Shown: positions 37,163-46,620 of the stretch, piece by piece
How positions within the stretch are numbered: the first letter of the stretch is position 1
Layout of the letters: each line of letters begins with the position of its first letter
Assembly (NCBI RefSeq): GCF_003952525.1
Contig: NZ_CP034451.1
Location: forward strand, 4,564,501 to 4,628,500
Reading direction: 5' to 3'
From: Mesorhizobium sp. M3A.F.Ca.ET.080.04.2.1
Lineage (GTDB): Bacteria > Pseudomonadota > Alphaproteobacteria > Rhizobiales > Rhizobiaceae
Length of the DNA: 64,000 nucleotides
Made by a program: the position numbers and the translations under genes
The notes under the pieces: model-generated
Database searches by the model: none
The model's input: the letters and a program-made list of their open reading frames with translations, nothing else
Told to the model about the DNA's origin: nothing

Positions 37163-38579
37163 CTATTTCGGCATGATGCGATAGACGGTTGCATCGCCCT
37201 CCACGCCTCGAAGAGGCGCGTCGAAAGACACGACACGATGGCCGGCAAGCATTTCGCTAACCCCGGGCGCGGAATGGAGCGCCTCGGAAATGCAGACCTG
37301 CCCGGCCTCTGCCAGGGATTGCACGCGCGCGGCGACATTTACGGTCTGGCCGAAATAGTCGAGGTTGTCGTTGAGCGTCACGGCGATCGACGGGCCACAA
37401 TGGGCACCGATCTTGAGGATGATGCCCGGCCCGTCATGCTCGTCATTGAAGCGATCGATTTCTTCAAAGATGTGGAGTGCTGCCGAGATCGCATCCGACG
37501 GCTGCGAGAACGCAGCCATCACCGCATCCCCAATCGTCTTGACCACCGCTCCGGAATGTTGCCGAACCGCCGCGTTGACCAGAGCAAAATGCTCGCGGAC
37601 CAAAGCATAGGCGTTGAGGTCGCCCAGGCGCTCATACATGGCGGTCGACCCCTTGAGGTCCGTGAAGAGGAACGTGATCTGCCGGATGCCTAGTCCTTCC
37701 TTCTCGTCGACACGTTCGGATCGGAAGAGCTGGCGGAAGGTTTGCCGCGCAAGCAGCGCTCCACCGGAAACATAAGGGTCGAAATCGAGCGCCGGCTTGT
37801 TAGTGAGCGCGACAAGCTCGGGCGGCCAGTTGATGAGAAGCAACGAACCTCGCACCGGCCCTTTATTCGATACCTCAACGACAATCGGACCAGGCGGCAC
37901 AGCGGGCAATGCCGGCAAGAAGCGTTTGCCGTCATAATCGACCTTCAGAAGTGTCGGCGCCAGCACCGGCTCGCCTGATATCGGCACAGCGAATGCGGCC
38001 TGCGTCTGCACGTTGACGCCCGCAAGGGCGCCCGGTCCTAGCTCGGCGCGGAGCACTGTGGTGGTGCCGGGCGGCAGAAACGTCATGCCGCGAACCAGGC
38101 CGCGCAGAACGTCAAGAAAGCGAATATTTTGCCCCGGCAGCCGCCCGTCATGCCCGAAGTGGAGCTTCCAGTGAAAATCCTCGACAGGGAGCGTCTCGGG
38201 ATTGTGGTGGGGCAGGCGCCGCAACTTCGGCGATACGGAGAAGGTGACCTCGATGAAGTCGTCGAGGCTGGTGTCGCCCGAGACGTCGCACAGGCCGCAG
38301 ACGTAGTGCGTCTTCAGCGTGCGCAGGGCGCCGAAACTGTCGAGCACCATCCCGGACTGGGGACAGAGCACATCCCAGCTCATGTCGAACAAGCCACAGC
38401 GGGCGGCATGAAGGAAGAGGTCGATTGCCTCAGGCTCGGCGATTGCGCGATCGCGTGCGAACGACAGGGGTTAACGCGATAGAGTGAGTGGTCGTCGGCG
38501 CTCCTGATCAGCGTCTCGAATTTCGAGATCAGCGTGGCTCCAGCCGGCTGCCCTGGTCATTTGCTTCGAGGACGATCAT
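37163..38579 (-). CDS. Class III adenylate cyclase with DUF5939 domain, 5' part frameshifted
   Basis: The uninterrupted part (to TTG 38392, 409 residues) has the DUF5939 zinc-like CxxC remnant (YVCGLC; the first pair is reduced to CPQS) and a complete cyclase domain (FLFTDLKGST, TIGDAVMAAF, GQTVNVAARVQ). Upstream, LSFARDRAIAEPEAIDLF continues in frame to a TAA at 38473. The preceding residues LYRVNP lie in another frame, one missing C away, and align with CRINAPAF of the paralogue at 19406. A second one-base loss near 38536 reconnects to ATG 38579 (MIVLEAND). Restoring both bases gives 472 residues, exactly the paralogue's length. It is either a recent pseudogene or a sequencing artefact. Confidence 0.8.
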
Positions 38580-38777
38580 CGTCGACTGCCGTCACGCCGG
38601 ATCCTCAAGCTTGCCTCGCGACAGCCTACTAAAAAACCCGCGCGATGCGAATGGATTGCATTCCTTGTCGTACGACAGAGCGTTCAAATGCTGTGCGGTC
38701 ATCAATTAACGCGCCTTTAAACCGCCGCATCTACTCTGCACCCGAGCGCCATCGGCACCGGATATCAAGAAAAGCGC

Positions 38778-41022
38778 ATGGCGAACCGCAGAGACAGTCG
38801 CATCGAACCGAGCTCGAGGGTTCGCCACGGGCGAATTCCTCCGACGGTTTTCGGTGAGCGAGGAGGATCGCGTCGTGCGGGCAATCGCAAATCCGCTGCG
38901 GGCGCAGGTCCGCCAAGGCGAAATCGCGGCGCGGCCGCGATCGGAACCGCCGCGGTCTGGTTTCCATTTTCGCCCGCCTGCTCTACTGGTGCTTCGTGTT
39001 CTGCATCTGGGGCGGCATCGCTGCAGCCGGCATCGTCGTTTACTACGGCGCCAAGATGCCGGCGGCCACGACATGGTCGATTCCCGACCGCGCGCCCAAC
39101 ATCAAGATCGTTTCGGTCGATGGCGAGCTGATCGCCAATCGCGGCATGAGTGGCGGCGAGGCGGTCGGGCTGAATGAGATGTCGCCCTATATCCCCGAGG
39201 CTGTCGTCGCCATCGAGGACCGCCGCTTCTATTCGCATTTCGGCATCGATCCGATCGGCCTGTCGCGCGCCATGGTGACGAACGTCCTCGGCGGGCATTT
39301 CGCGCAGGGCGGATCGACACTGACGCAGCAACTGGCCAAGAACCTGTTCCTGACGCCGGACCGCACGCTGGAGCGCAAGGTGCAGGAGGTGCTCCTGGCG
39401 CTGTGGCTGGAGCACAAGCACAGCAAGGACCAGATCCTCGAAATGTACCTGAATCGGGTCTATTTCGGCTCCGGCGCCTATGGCGTCGAAGCGGCTTCGC
39501 GGCGCTATTTCGGCAAGAGCGCGCGCGATGTGACGCTGTCCGAGGCGGCGCTTCTCGCCGGCCTGCTCAAGGCGCCGTCGCGTCTGTCGCCGGCGCGCGA
39601 TCCGAAGGCGGCCGAAGAGCGCGCGCAGCTCGTGCTCGCCGCCATGCGCCAGGAGGGCAAGATCGGCGACAAGGAATACAAGATGGCGCTGACGCGCCGG
39701 CGACGCGCGCGCCTTCCTACTGGACCGGCTCGGAGAACTATGTCGCCGACACGGTCATGGAGGAACTGCCCGACCTGATCGGCGACGTGCGCGGCGACAT
39801 CGTCATCGATACGACCGTCGACCTGACGCTGCAGAAGCTCGCCGAACAGTCGATCCGCCGGCTGATCGACGAAAGCGGCAAGAAGCTCAACGTCACGCAA
39901 GGCGCGCTGGTCTCGATCGACGACTCCGGCGCGGTGCGGGCCATGGTCGGCGGCTACGACTATTCGACCAGCCAGTTCGACCGCGCCTCGGAGGCGCGCC
40001 GCCAGCCTGGCTCGGCCTTCAAGCCGTTCGTCTACATGGCGGCGCTGGAAGCCGGCCGCACGCCGGACAGCGTACGCAACGACGCCCCGATCAAAATCGG
40101 CAAATGGACGCCCGAGAATTACGGCGGCAAGTATTATGGCAAGGTCACACTTGCAACCGCGCTGGCCAAGTCACTGAACTCGGTGGCTGCGCAGCTCACG
40201 ATGGAGGTCGGCCCCGATGCGGTGGTCGAGGCGGCACATCGCATGGGCATCCAGTCGGACCTGCAGTCGAACACCTCGATTGCCCTCGGCACTTCGGAAG
40301 TGACGCCGCTCGAACTGACGGCGGCCTACGTGCCTTTCGCCAATGGCGGCTACAAGCCTGACATCTATTTCATCCGCCGGATCACGACCGGCGACGGCAA
40401 GGTGCTTTACGACAACAATGGCGGCGGCGCTCCCCGCGTCATCAAGGCCGATGTCGTCGGAATGATGAATTCGATGATGACCGGCACGGTCGAGATCGGC
40501 ACCGCCAAGAAGGCGGCGTTCAACTGGCCGTCGGCCGGCAAGACCGGCACCAGCCAGAATTCGCGCGACGCCTGGTTCGTCGGCTACACGGCGAACCTCA
40601 CCACGGGCGTTTGGTTCGGCAATGACGACGGCAGCCCGATGAAGAAGGTCACCGGCGGCGCGCTGCCGGCGCAGGCCTGGCACGAATTCATGGTGGCGGC
40701 GCATGAAGGCGTGCCGGTGAGGCCGCTGCCGGGCACCTGGAAATCGACGCCCTCCCAGACGATCGTGCCCGACGAGATCCCGTCGGCGGACGCTTCGCAG
40801 CCGCCGCCGGCACCCCCGGCGCCGGTTGGCCAGTCGACGCCTGTCGCCAAGGCTCAGGTGCGGCAGGCACGGCCGGCGCAAACCGTCGACGCCGACGGCT
40901 TCGACATGCCGGGCGACGGCGGCACCACCGCCTCGGTCGGACATCCGGTGCCGCCGGGTGACGTCGGCGGCCCGACCAAGAAGCGGAATACCTCGATCCT
41001 CGACATCCTCAGCGGCGGTTAG
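38778..41022 (+). pseudogene. mrcA: Penicillin-binding protein 1A (mrcA-like), five apparent one-base deletions
   Basis: The coding content is that of a class A PBP. There is an N-terminal basic tail, a membrane helix (YWCFVFCIWGGIAAAGIVVYYG), a transglycosylase domain (AIEDRRFYSHFGID, GGSTLTQQLAKN) and a transpeptidase domain with SAFK (serine nucleophile), SLN and KTGTS motifs. The reading frame moves from frame 3 to 2, 1, 3, 2 and 1 in order, near 38814, 38854, 38880, 38920 and 39702. Each step is explained by one missing base (T, G, G, C, C). Adding five bases gives 749 residues, divisible cleanly by three. No stop codon occurs within the correct frame. As written only fragments are translatable. 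PBP1A polymerises and cross-links peptidoglycan at the inner membrane. Confidence 0.85.
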
Positions 41023-41086
41023 AGCGCACTTCGCCTCTCGCCATGGCGGGCGCCTTCGGCTACATGTCCGGCCGGAGACCAAGCCC

Positions 41087-41836
41087 ATGGCAGAGACCGA
41101 TACCAGAAAAACCATCGTGCTAACCGGCGCCAGCCGCGGCATCGGCCATGCGACGGTGAAACGCTTCTCACGCGAGGGCTGGCGGGTCATCACCTGCTCG
41201 CGCCAGGCCTTTGCCGAGGATTGTCCGTGGCCGGCCGGTCCGGAGGACCACATCAAGGTCGATCTCGCCGACCAGGAGGATGTCGGCATCGCGGTGTCGG
41301 AAATCCGCCACCGGCTGGAGGCGCATGGCGGGCAATTGCATGCGCTGGTCAACAATGCGGGCATCTCGCCCAAGCTCGGCGATGGCAGGCGCATGAACTC
41401 GATCGAGACGCCGATGCATGTCTGGCGCGACGTGTTCCAGGTCAATTTCTTCGCGCCGATCATGCTGGCCAGGGGCCTGTTCAAGGAACTGGCGGCGGCA
41501 AAGGGCTCGATCGTCAACGTCACCTCGATCGCCGGCAGCCGGGTGCATCCATTCGCCGGCACGGCCTATGCAACGTCGAAGGCAGCACTCGGCTCGCTGA
41601 CACGCGAGATGGCGCACGATTTTGGACCGCACGGCATCCGCGTCAACGCGATCGCGCCGGGCGAGATCGACACGGCGATCTTGTCGCCAGGCACCGACAA
41701 GATCGTCGAGACGATCCCGATGCGGCGCCTCGGCGCCACCTCGGAAGTGGCCGACATCATCTTCTTCCTGTGCTCGGGCCAGGCGTCCTACGTGACCGGC
41801 TCGGAAATCCACATCAATGGCGGCCAGCACGTTTGA
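41087..41836 (+). CDS. Short-chain dehydrogenase/reductase (SDR)
   Basis: 249 residues from ATG 41087. The classical SDR pattern is complete: TGASRGIG cofactor loop, NNAG strand, Ser in VTSIAGS, catalytic YATSK (YxxxK), and the C-terminal GSEIHINGGQ. It should oxidise or reduce a secondary alcohol or ketone with NAD(P). The substrate is unknown. It starts 64 bases after the PBP1A stop and converges on the quinone-reductase-like gene with 25 bases between stops. Confidence 0.92.
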   Translation: MAETDTRKTIVLTGASRGIGHATVKRFSREGWRVITCSRQAFAEDCPWPAGPEDHIKVDLADQEDVGIAVSEIRHRLEAHGGQLHALVNNAGISPKLGDGRRMNSIETPMHVWRDVFQVNFFAPIMLARGLFKELAAAKGSIVNVTSIAGSRVHPFAGTAYATSKAALGSLTREMAHDFGPHGIRVNAIAPGEIDTAILSPGTDKIVETIPMRRLGATSEVADIIFFLCSGQASYVTGSEIHINGGQHV

Positions 41837-41861
41837 GCGCCTGACTTCAGACTAACGATTG

Positions 41862-42782
41862 CTATTCGGTTATCGTGAGAACAGCCTTGCCGCTGATGCT
41901 GCGCTGTCGCAATGCGTCCAGGGCTCGGGCGATTTCTGTCCACGGGACGGTCAAGGCTATACGGGTTTCCAACCGGCCGGCCGCGACCAAGGCGAGCAGC
42001 GAGGCAATGTCCGCGCCAATGCCTGAACCGGACGTGTAGTAGGCGAAAGTCTGAAGCCTCGCCCCCTCGTGACCCGGAACGAACTGGCGGAATCCGACAG
42101 GGGTGAGTTCGCCGCTGCTCGACCCGAACATGACGATGGTTCCGCCAGGTGCGATGCGTTGGATCGCATCAGCGAGGCTTTTGCCCCCGACTGACTCGGT
42201 GATCAGCGAAAACGACCCCTCAGCCAGCTCGATCGACTCGACAATTCGCTCGGCTCCCAGCGCGCGGAGGTCCTCCTCGTGCCGGGAGGCGGCGACTGCG
42301 GTCACGAACGCGCCCTGCTGATGGGCGATCTGGATCTGGAAACGACCGACCGCACCGCTTGCACCGGTGATCAGGACCTTTTGGCCGGCCAGATCACCAC
42401 CATGGCGCAACGTCCTCAGCGCCGTGGTGCCCGCCACCGGGAGCGTCGCTGCGGAGGCGAAGCTGACGGCATCCGGCAGGACGGCGAGACGGTCGGTTGA
42501 AACGGCGACACGTTCGGCCCAACCGGCCTCGTCGACCAAAGCCGCAACCCTGGTGCCCACGTCCGGCCCGGAGCCATCGGCTGCAGCGCGTTCGACAATT
42601 CCAACGACGTCCTGGCCGGGTATGAAGCCGTTTGGCCGGATGGCGAGCAGTCGCAGTTCGCCCCGATTCAACGAGGTTGCGCGGACCGAGACAAGCGCCT
42701 CGTTCGCCAAGGGCCGAGGCTCCTCGACCTCGGAGAGCCTCAGGCCGGTAGCGCAGTCGGGAGACGTCACGAGGGCGAGCAT
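41862..42782 (-). CDS. Zinc-independent MDR family NAD(P)H:quinone oxidoreductase-like protein
   Basis: 306 residues, the length of quinone oxidoreductase-like MDR enzymes. GroES-like N-terminus (VRATSLNRGELRLL; GQDVVGIVERAA), then a nucleotide-binding VLITGASGAVGRFQIQIAHQQG. The zinc-ligand pattern of true alcohol dehydrogenases is absent. It is divergent from an AraC-type regulator across 136 bases; such pairs are usually regulator and target. Confidence 0.88.
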   Translation of the reverse strand: MLALVTSPDCATGLRLSEVEEPRPLANEALVSVRATSLNRGELRLLAIRPNGFIPGQDVVGIVERAAADGSGPDVGTRVAALVDEAGWAERVAVSTDRLAVLPDAVSFASAATLPVAGTTALRTLRHGGDLAGQKVLITGASGAVGRFQIQIAHQQGAFVTAVAASRHEEDLRALGAERIVESIELAEGSFSLITESVGGKSLADAIQRIAPGGTIVMFGSSSGELTPVGFRQFVPGHEGARLQTFAYYTSGSGIGADIASLLALVAAGRLETRIALTVPWTEIARALDALRQRSISGKAVLTITE

Positions 42783-42918
42783 TGGGTCGTATCTCCTGGC
42801 TGGTTTGGGAGCGTCAAGGCGATCGACTGTTGCCCGCCACCCACAAACTGGAGCCTATCGACTTCCTTGGCTGAAGAATTTAGCTATCATGGCATCTGAT
42901 CGCTAAAAGCCATCAATC

Positions 42919-43725
42919 ATGAGACAGCCTCTTCGCTGGCCCTGGCCGGATTTCGATGTCGACGACGTGCTCGCCCCGGCGATTGCGGTGCGCGTCGATG
43001 TTACCGAGACGCGGGCCGAGGTGCCCGAGCACTGGCACCGAAAAGGGCAACTCGTCTTCGCCCTCGGTGGCGGCGTCACCTGCCGCGTTCCCAGCGGGTT
43101 CTGGATGGTGCCGCCGCATTGCGGGGTGTGGATTCCGAGCCGCATGGAGCACAGCAACGTCGCGACCGCCAATGCCCGGATCTTCTTCGTCTACATCGAG
43201 CCGGGCGCTGCCGATCTGCCGGACCGATGCTGCACGCTTTCGATCTCGCCGCTGCTGCGCGAACTGATCATCGAACTGTCGGATTGCGCGCCGGACGAAG
43301 CGAGGTGCGGGTTCCTGGGAAGGATTCTGCTGGCCGAACTGCCGCTTATGCCGGTTCAGCAATTGCACCTGCCGATGTCAGCCGAGCCGCGGCTGCGTCG
43401 GATCGCCGACGCCTTGGCGGACGACCCTGCCGACCGCAGCACACTGGCGGAATGGGCCAACCGCGTTGCGCTCAGCGAAAGCAGTCTCGCCCGCCTCGTG
43501 CTGAAGGAGACAGGGCTGAGCTTCGGGCGCTGGCGCCAGCAACTGCATCTGATCGTCGCGCTGCGGGAACTCTCCGCCGGCGCAAGCGTGCAGCAGGTTT
43601 CAGGCGATCTCGGCTACGAATCCGTCACCGCCTTCATCACCATGTTCAAGAAGGCGTTGGGTAAGCCACCAGCGAGATACCTCAGCGACATCGCGCAGAA
43701 CGGTGGTTCAGCGTTCGTTGCTTGA
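42919..43725 (+). CDS. AraC family transcriptional regulator
   Basis: 268 residues. The N-terminal cupin-like sensor domain (PEHWHRKGQLVFALGGGV; WMVPPHCGVWIPSRMEH) is typical of AraC regulators related to NimR/YdiP. The C-terminal part has two HTH units (LAEWANRVALSESSLARLVLKETG; VQQVSGDLGYESVTAFITMFKKALGKPP). It probably controls the divergent oxidoreductase gene. Confidence 0.92.
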   Translation: MRQPLRWPWPDFDVDDVLAPAIAVRVDVTETRAEVPEHWHRKGQLVFALGGGVTCRVPSGFWMVPPHCGVWIPSRMEHSNVATANARIFFVYIEPGAADLPDRCCTLSISPLLRELIIELSDCAPDEARCGFLGRILLAELPLMPVQQLHLPMSAEPRLRRIADALADDPADRSTLAEWANRVALSESSLARLVLKETGLSFGRWRQQLHLIVALRELSAGASVQQVSGDLGYESVTAFITMFKKALGKPPARYLSDIAQNGGSAFVA

Positions 43726-43752
43726 TCCGCTTGGTTTGGGCGCGAACGCGCC

Positions 43753-45555
43753 TCAAGCAGGCTGAGGCTTGACGTCCAAAGCACGCTCGGTCGATTGAGG
43801 GGCGTTATTGTGGGTCACCACCTCGACGATGCCGCGCGCGATCTCGCGTTCGCCCATGATCACGGTGTCGGCGCCGAGCCGTTTCAGATGCTCGACCTCG
43901 GCATCGGAGTGGGCGCGCGCAATGATGTTTATCGCGGGATTGGCGGCGCGGGCCCGAAGCACGATCTGACCAGCCTCGAAGGCGTTGGGAATGGCAAGGA
44001 TCAGCCGTTTCGCAGCTTCGGGATTGGCGGCTGAAAAGACCTCCGCATTGGCGGCGTTGCCGGCGACGGTTTCGACCCCTTCGGCTTCCAGCTTCGCCAG
44101 CGTCTTGTCGGCATCCTCGACCACCAGGAAGGGCAGGGCGGCTTCCTTCAGCGCGGCACCGACGAGGCTGCCGACGCGGCCATAGCCGACCAGGATGCAA
44201 TGGCCGGCGAGCGCCGTCCGTGGAGGCGCGCTGTCCTCATTCTGTGGCACTGCCGCCACCGATGCCAGTTGCCCGGGCTCGGTCGCCGGACCGATCGGCT
44301 TCACGTCCTCAGGCGCGGCGGCCTTGCCGGCGCGCGTTTCCAGCCATGGTTTCATCCGGTCGACGATCAAGAACATCAGCGGGTTGAGCAGGATCGACAG
44401 GATCGCGCCGGCCAGAACGAGGTCACGGCCCTGCTCGGGCAAGAGCTTCAGCCCGACGCCGAGATCGGCCAGAATGAAGGAGAACTCGCCGATCTGGGCG
44501 AGGCTCGCCGAGATCATCAACGCCGTCGCGATCGGATAGCGGAAGGCAATGACGATGACGAAGGCGGCAAGCGACTTGCCGATGACGACGATGGCGAGCG
44601 TGGCCAGGATGGGCAGACCGTTGTCGAGCAGGCTGAGAGGGTCGAACAGCATGCCGACCGAGACGAAGAACAGCACGGAAAAGGCGTCGCGCAGCGGCAG
44701 TGATTCTTCAGCGGCTCGGTGGCTGAGCTCGGATTCGCTCATGATCATGCCGGCGAAGAAGGCGCCAAGCGCCAGCGACACGCCGAACAGCTTTGCCGCG
44801 CCGAAGGCGACGCCGAGCGCGATGGCGAGCACCGACAGCCGGAACAGCTCGCGCGAGCCGGTATGGGCGACATAGTGCAGGATCCATGGGATCACCCTGC
44901 GACCGACCACCAGCATGACGACGACGAAGGCGGCGACCTTGGCGAACGTCACGCCGACGACGCCCCATATGCCGTAGCTGGCTGGCAGCGAGAACAGGCT
45001 TGAATGGTCGTCGACGGGCGGCTGGCCACCCAGCACACCGGCCAGCGCCGGCAGGAGCACCAGCGCCAGCACCATCGCGAGGTCCTCGACGATCAGCCAG
45101 CCGACGGCAATGCGGCCGCGCTCGGTCTCGATCATCCGCCGCTCCTGCATGGCCCGAAGCAGCACGACGGTCGAGGCGACGGATAGCGCAAGGCCGAAGA
45201 CCAGGCCGGCGCCCAGCGACCAGCCGAGCAACCCCGCGAGGCCGACGCCGAGCAGCGTGGCAAAGCCGATCTGCACGACAGCGCCCGGAATGGCGATCGC
45301 GCGAACCGACAGGAGGTCCTTCAGCGAGAAATGCAGGCCGACGCCGAACATCAGAAGGATGACGCCGATCTCGGCAAGCTCGTTGGCGAGGCTGGCGTCG
45401 GCGACGAAGCCCGGCGTGTGCGGCCCGACCAGGACACCGGCTACAAGATAGCCGACCAGCGGCGGGATACGGAAACGGTTGGCCAATGCGCCGAAGACGA
45501 AGGCAAGCCCCAGACCGGCAACGATGGTGGCGATGAGGGGCGTGTCATGCGGCAT
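43753..45555 (-). CDS. ybaL: CPA2 family K+/H+ antiporter with RCK domain (KefB/YbaL-like)
   Basis: 600 residues. About 12 membrane segments fill residues 5-400, starting with the CPA2 signature FRIPPLVGYLVAGVLVGPHTPG and containing LSVASTVVLLRAMQERR and GWLIVEDLAMVL. The C-terminal TrkA-N (RCK) domain begins at HCILVGYGRVGSLVG and ends near residue 580, binding nucleotide to gate transport. It exports K+ or another cation in exchange for H+. The gene is convergent with the AraC regulator (27 bases between stops). Confidence 0.92.
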   Translation of the reverse strand: MPHDTPLIATIVAGLGLAFVFGALANRFRIPPLVGYLVAGVLVGPHTPGFVADASLANELAEIGVILLMFGVGLHFSLKDLLSVRAIAIPGAVVQIGFATLLGVGLAGLLGWSLGAGLVFGLALSVASTVVLLRAMQERRMIETERGRIAVGWLIVEDLAMVLALVLLPALAGVLGGQPPVDDHSSLFSLPASYGIWGVVGVTFAKVAAFVVVMLVVGRRVIPWILHYVAHTGSRELFRLSVLAIALGVAFGAAKLFGVSLALGAFFAGMIMSESELSHRAAEESLPLRDAFSVLFFVSVGMLFDPLSLLDNGLPILATLAIVVIGKSLAAFVIVIAFRYPIATALMISASLAQIGEFSFILADLGVGLKLLPEQGRDLVLAGAILSILLNPLMFLIVDRMKPWLETRAGKAAAPEDVKPIGPATEPGQLASVAAVPQNEDSAPPRTALAGHCILVGYGRVGSLVGAALKEAALPFLVVEDADKTLAKLEAEGVETVAGNAANAEVFSAANPEAAKRLILAIPNAFEAGQIVLRARAANPAINIIARAHSDAEVEHLKRLGADTVIMGEREIARGIVEVVTHNNAPQSTERALDVKPQPA

Positions 45556-45749
45556 CGTCTATTAGGCGGTCTTTCGAGGGCGCAACGCTGAGAAGGCGCC
45601 CGCGAGCGCGCGCCTTTCGCAATATGACGGGGAGTGAGGCGATGATGCAACCGCCGCCGCATGGAAATCAGCGCTAGCGGCGCCGGCGCAACACCCGCGT
45701 CAGGCGGGCTAATGTTCCGATCTGGTGGTGAGTCCTTCCGCCAGTCGGC

Positions 45750-46196
45750 TCAAGCTGCCCGAAGCAGGTCCTCGATGTCTGGGATCGTGTGATTGGTCAG
45801 GGTCTTGGGGATTTCCGCCTGCACCTTGCCGCTGACTTCCTTGTGCAGCTTCTGCCGCATCTCGCCAAGCACCTGCGGCGGCGCGATCAGCACGATTTCC
45901 TCGAACTCGCCCCGATGCGCGAGCTTGTACAGCCGCTCGGCAATATCGTCGGCAAAACGCTCCTTGCCGAGACGATGCCAATCGGTGTCTTCAACCGCGC
46001 TGCGGTGAACGGTGGGGCCATCACTGTAGCGGCCCGGCCTGTCGGTGCCTTGCTCTCGGGTAGCGGGGTTCTCCTGCTCCATTTCCTGCACCACCTCCAG
46101 GTTCGGAAATTTGGCATCACCCTCGTTGCGGAGGAAAAGCGCCTTCTCGCCGTCGGCGACGATAACCCAAAGACCGTGTTTCAGCTTGATGCTCAT
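45750..46196 (-). CDS. Host attachment family protein (PF10116-like)
   Basis: 148 residues from ATG 46196, preceded by AGGAGGAAG at five bases, an unusually strong site. The pattern WVIVADGEKALFLRNEGD followed by GRYSDG and a helical ELYKLAHRGEFEEIVLIAPPQVLGEMR segment is that of proteins named host attachment protein after an Agrobacterium gene; they share the eRF1/BaeRF-type fold. The biochemical function is not established. The gene stands alone and is divergent from cysG. Confidence 0.85.
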   Translation of the reverse strand: MSIKLKHGLWVIVADGEKALFLRNEGDAKFPNLEVVQEMEQENPATREQGTDRPGRYSDGPTVHRSAVEDTDWHRLGKERFADDIAERLYKLAHRGEFEEIVLIAPPQVLGEMRQKLHKEVSGKVQAEIPKTLTNHTIPDIEDLLRAA

Positions 46197-46620
46197 GGGG
46201 CTTCCTCCTGTTGCCGGGTGTGCCAATCGAGCCTTGAACAGGGCTCAAGGCATGGGATGGGTCGTTAGCCAAACGTGTCGCCAAGCGTGATTGTTCCAGA
46301 CGAACAGACGACCAGATCGCCTGCTCCAACCGGCAGCAGCATGGCGCCCAGCGGGGCACCGTTTTTAATCCACTAAGCTAGTAGAATTTGAGAAAACTAT
46401 TTTGCCGCTTGCGCGGGCCGAGCGCTAAAAATTGCGATCTATCGAGGTGGCTGTCTCGATTGGCCGACCGCTCGCAGTGTCGAAATAGAAATTTTTTCTC
46501 TTGCCTTTCGCGGTTGCGAAAAAGCGATTGCCTGCTCCGAAGGCGCGCGCGAGTGGGTGCCTTCTGGTTTTTGGCGGGCTCGCATAAAACTGCCAGACTG
46601 TTATCGTATTGCTCATCGCC
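46197..46620. other. Intergenic region upstream of the sulfate assimilation operon
   Basis: About 420 bases between the divergent host-attachment gene and cysG. The part 46370-46530 is AT-rich compared with the surroundings (AAATTTTTTCTCTT near 46489). It contains a short inverted repeat, ATCGAG-N8-CTCGAT, around 46442-46461. It should contain the promoter and any sulfur-responsive operator of the cys operon. I cannot assign a known riboswitch or CysB-type site, and frames open here on the minus strand look non-coding. Confidence 0.45.

Noticed and set aside
8414..38579. Cyclase cluster as an anti-phage CBASS system
   Set aside because: CBASS uses CD-NTase enzymes with effector genes; these are class III cyclases, and no CD-NTase, CapV-type or Cap4-type effector is seen.
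38579..38777. Separate small genes between the cyclase and PBP1A
   Set aside because: Short frames here have no ribosome-binding site or conserved content; the interval is best read as the divergent promoter region.
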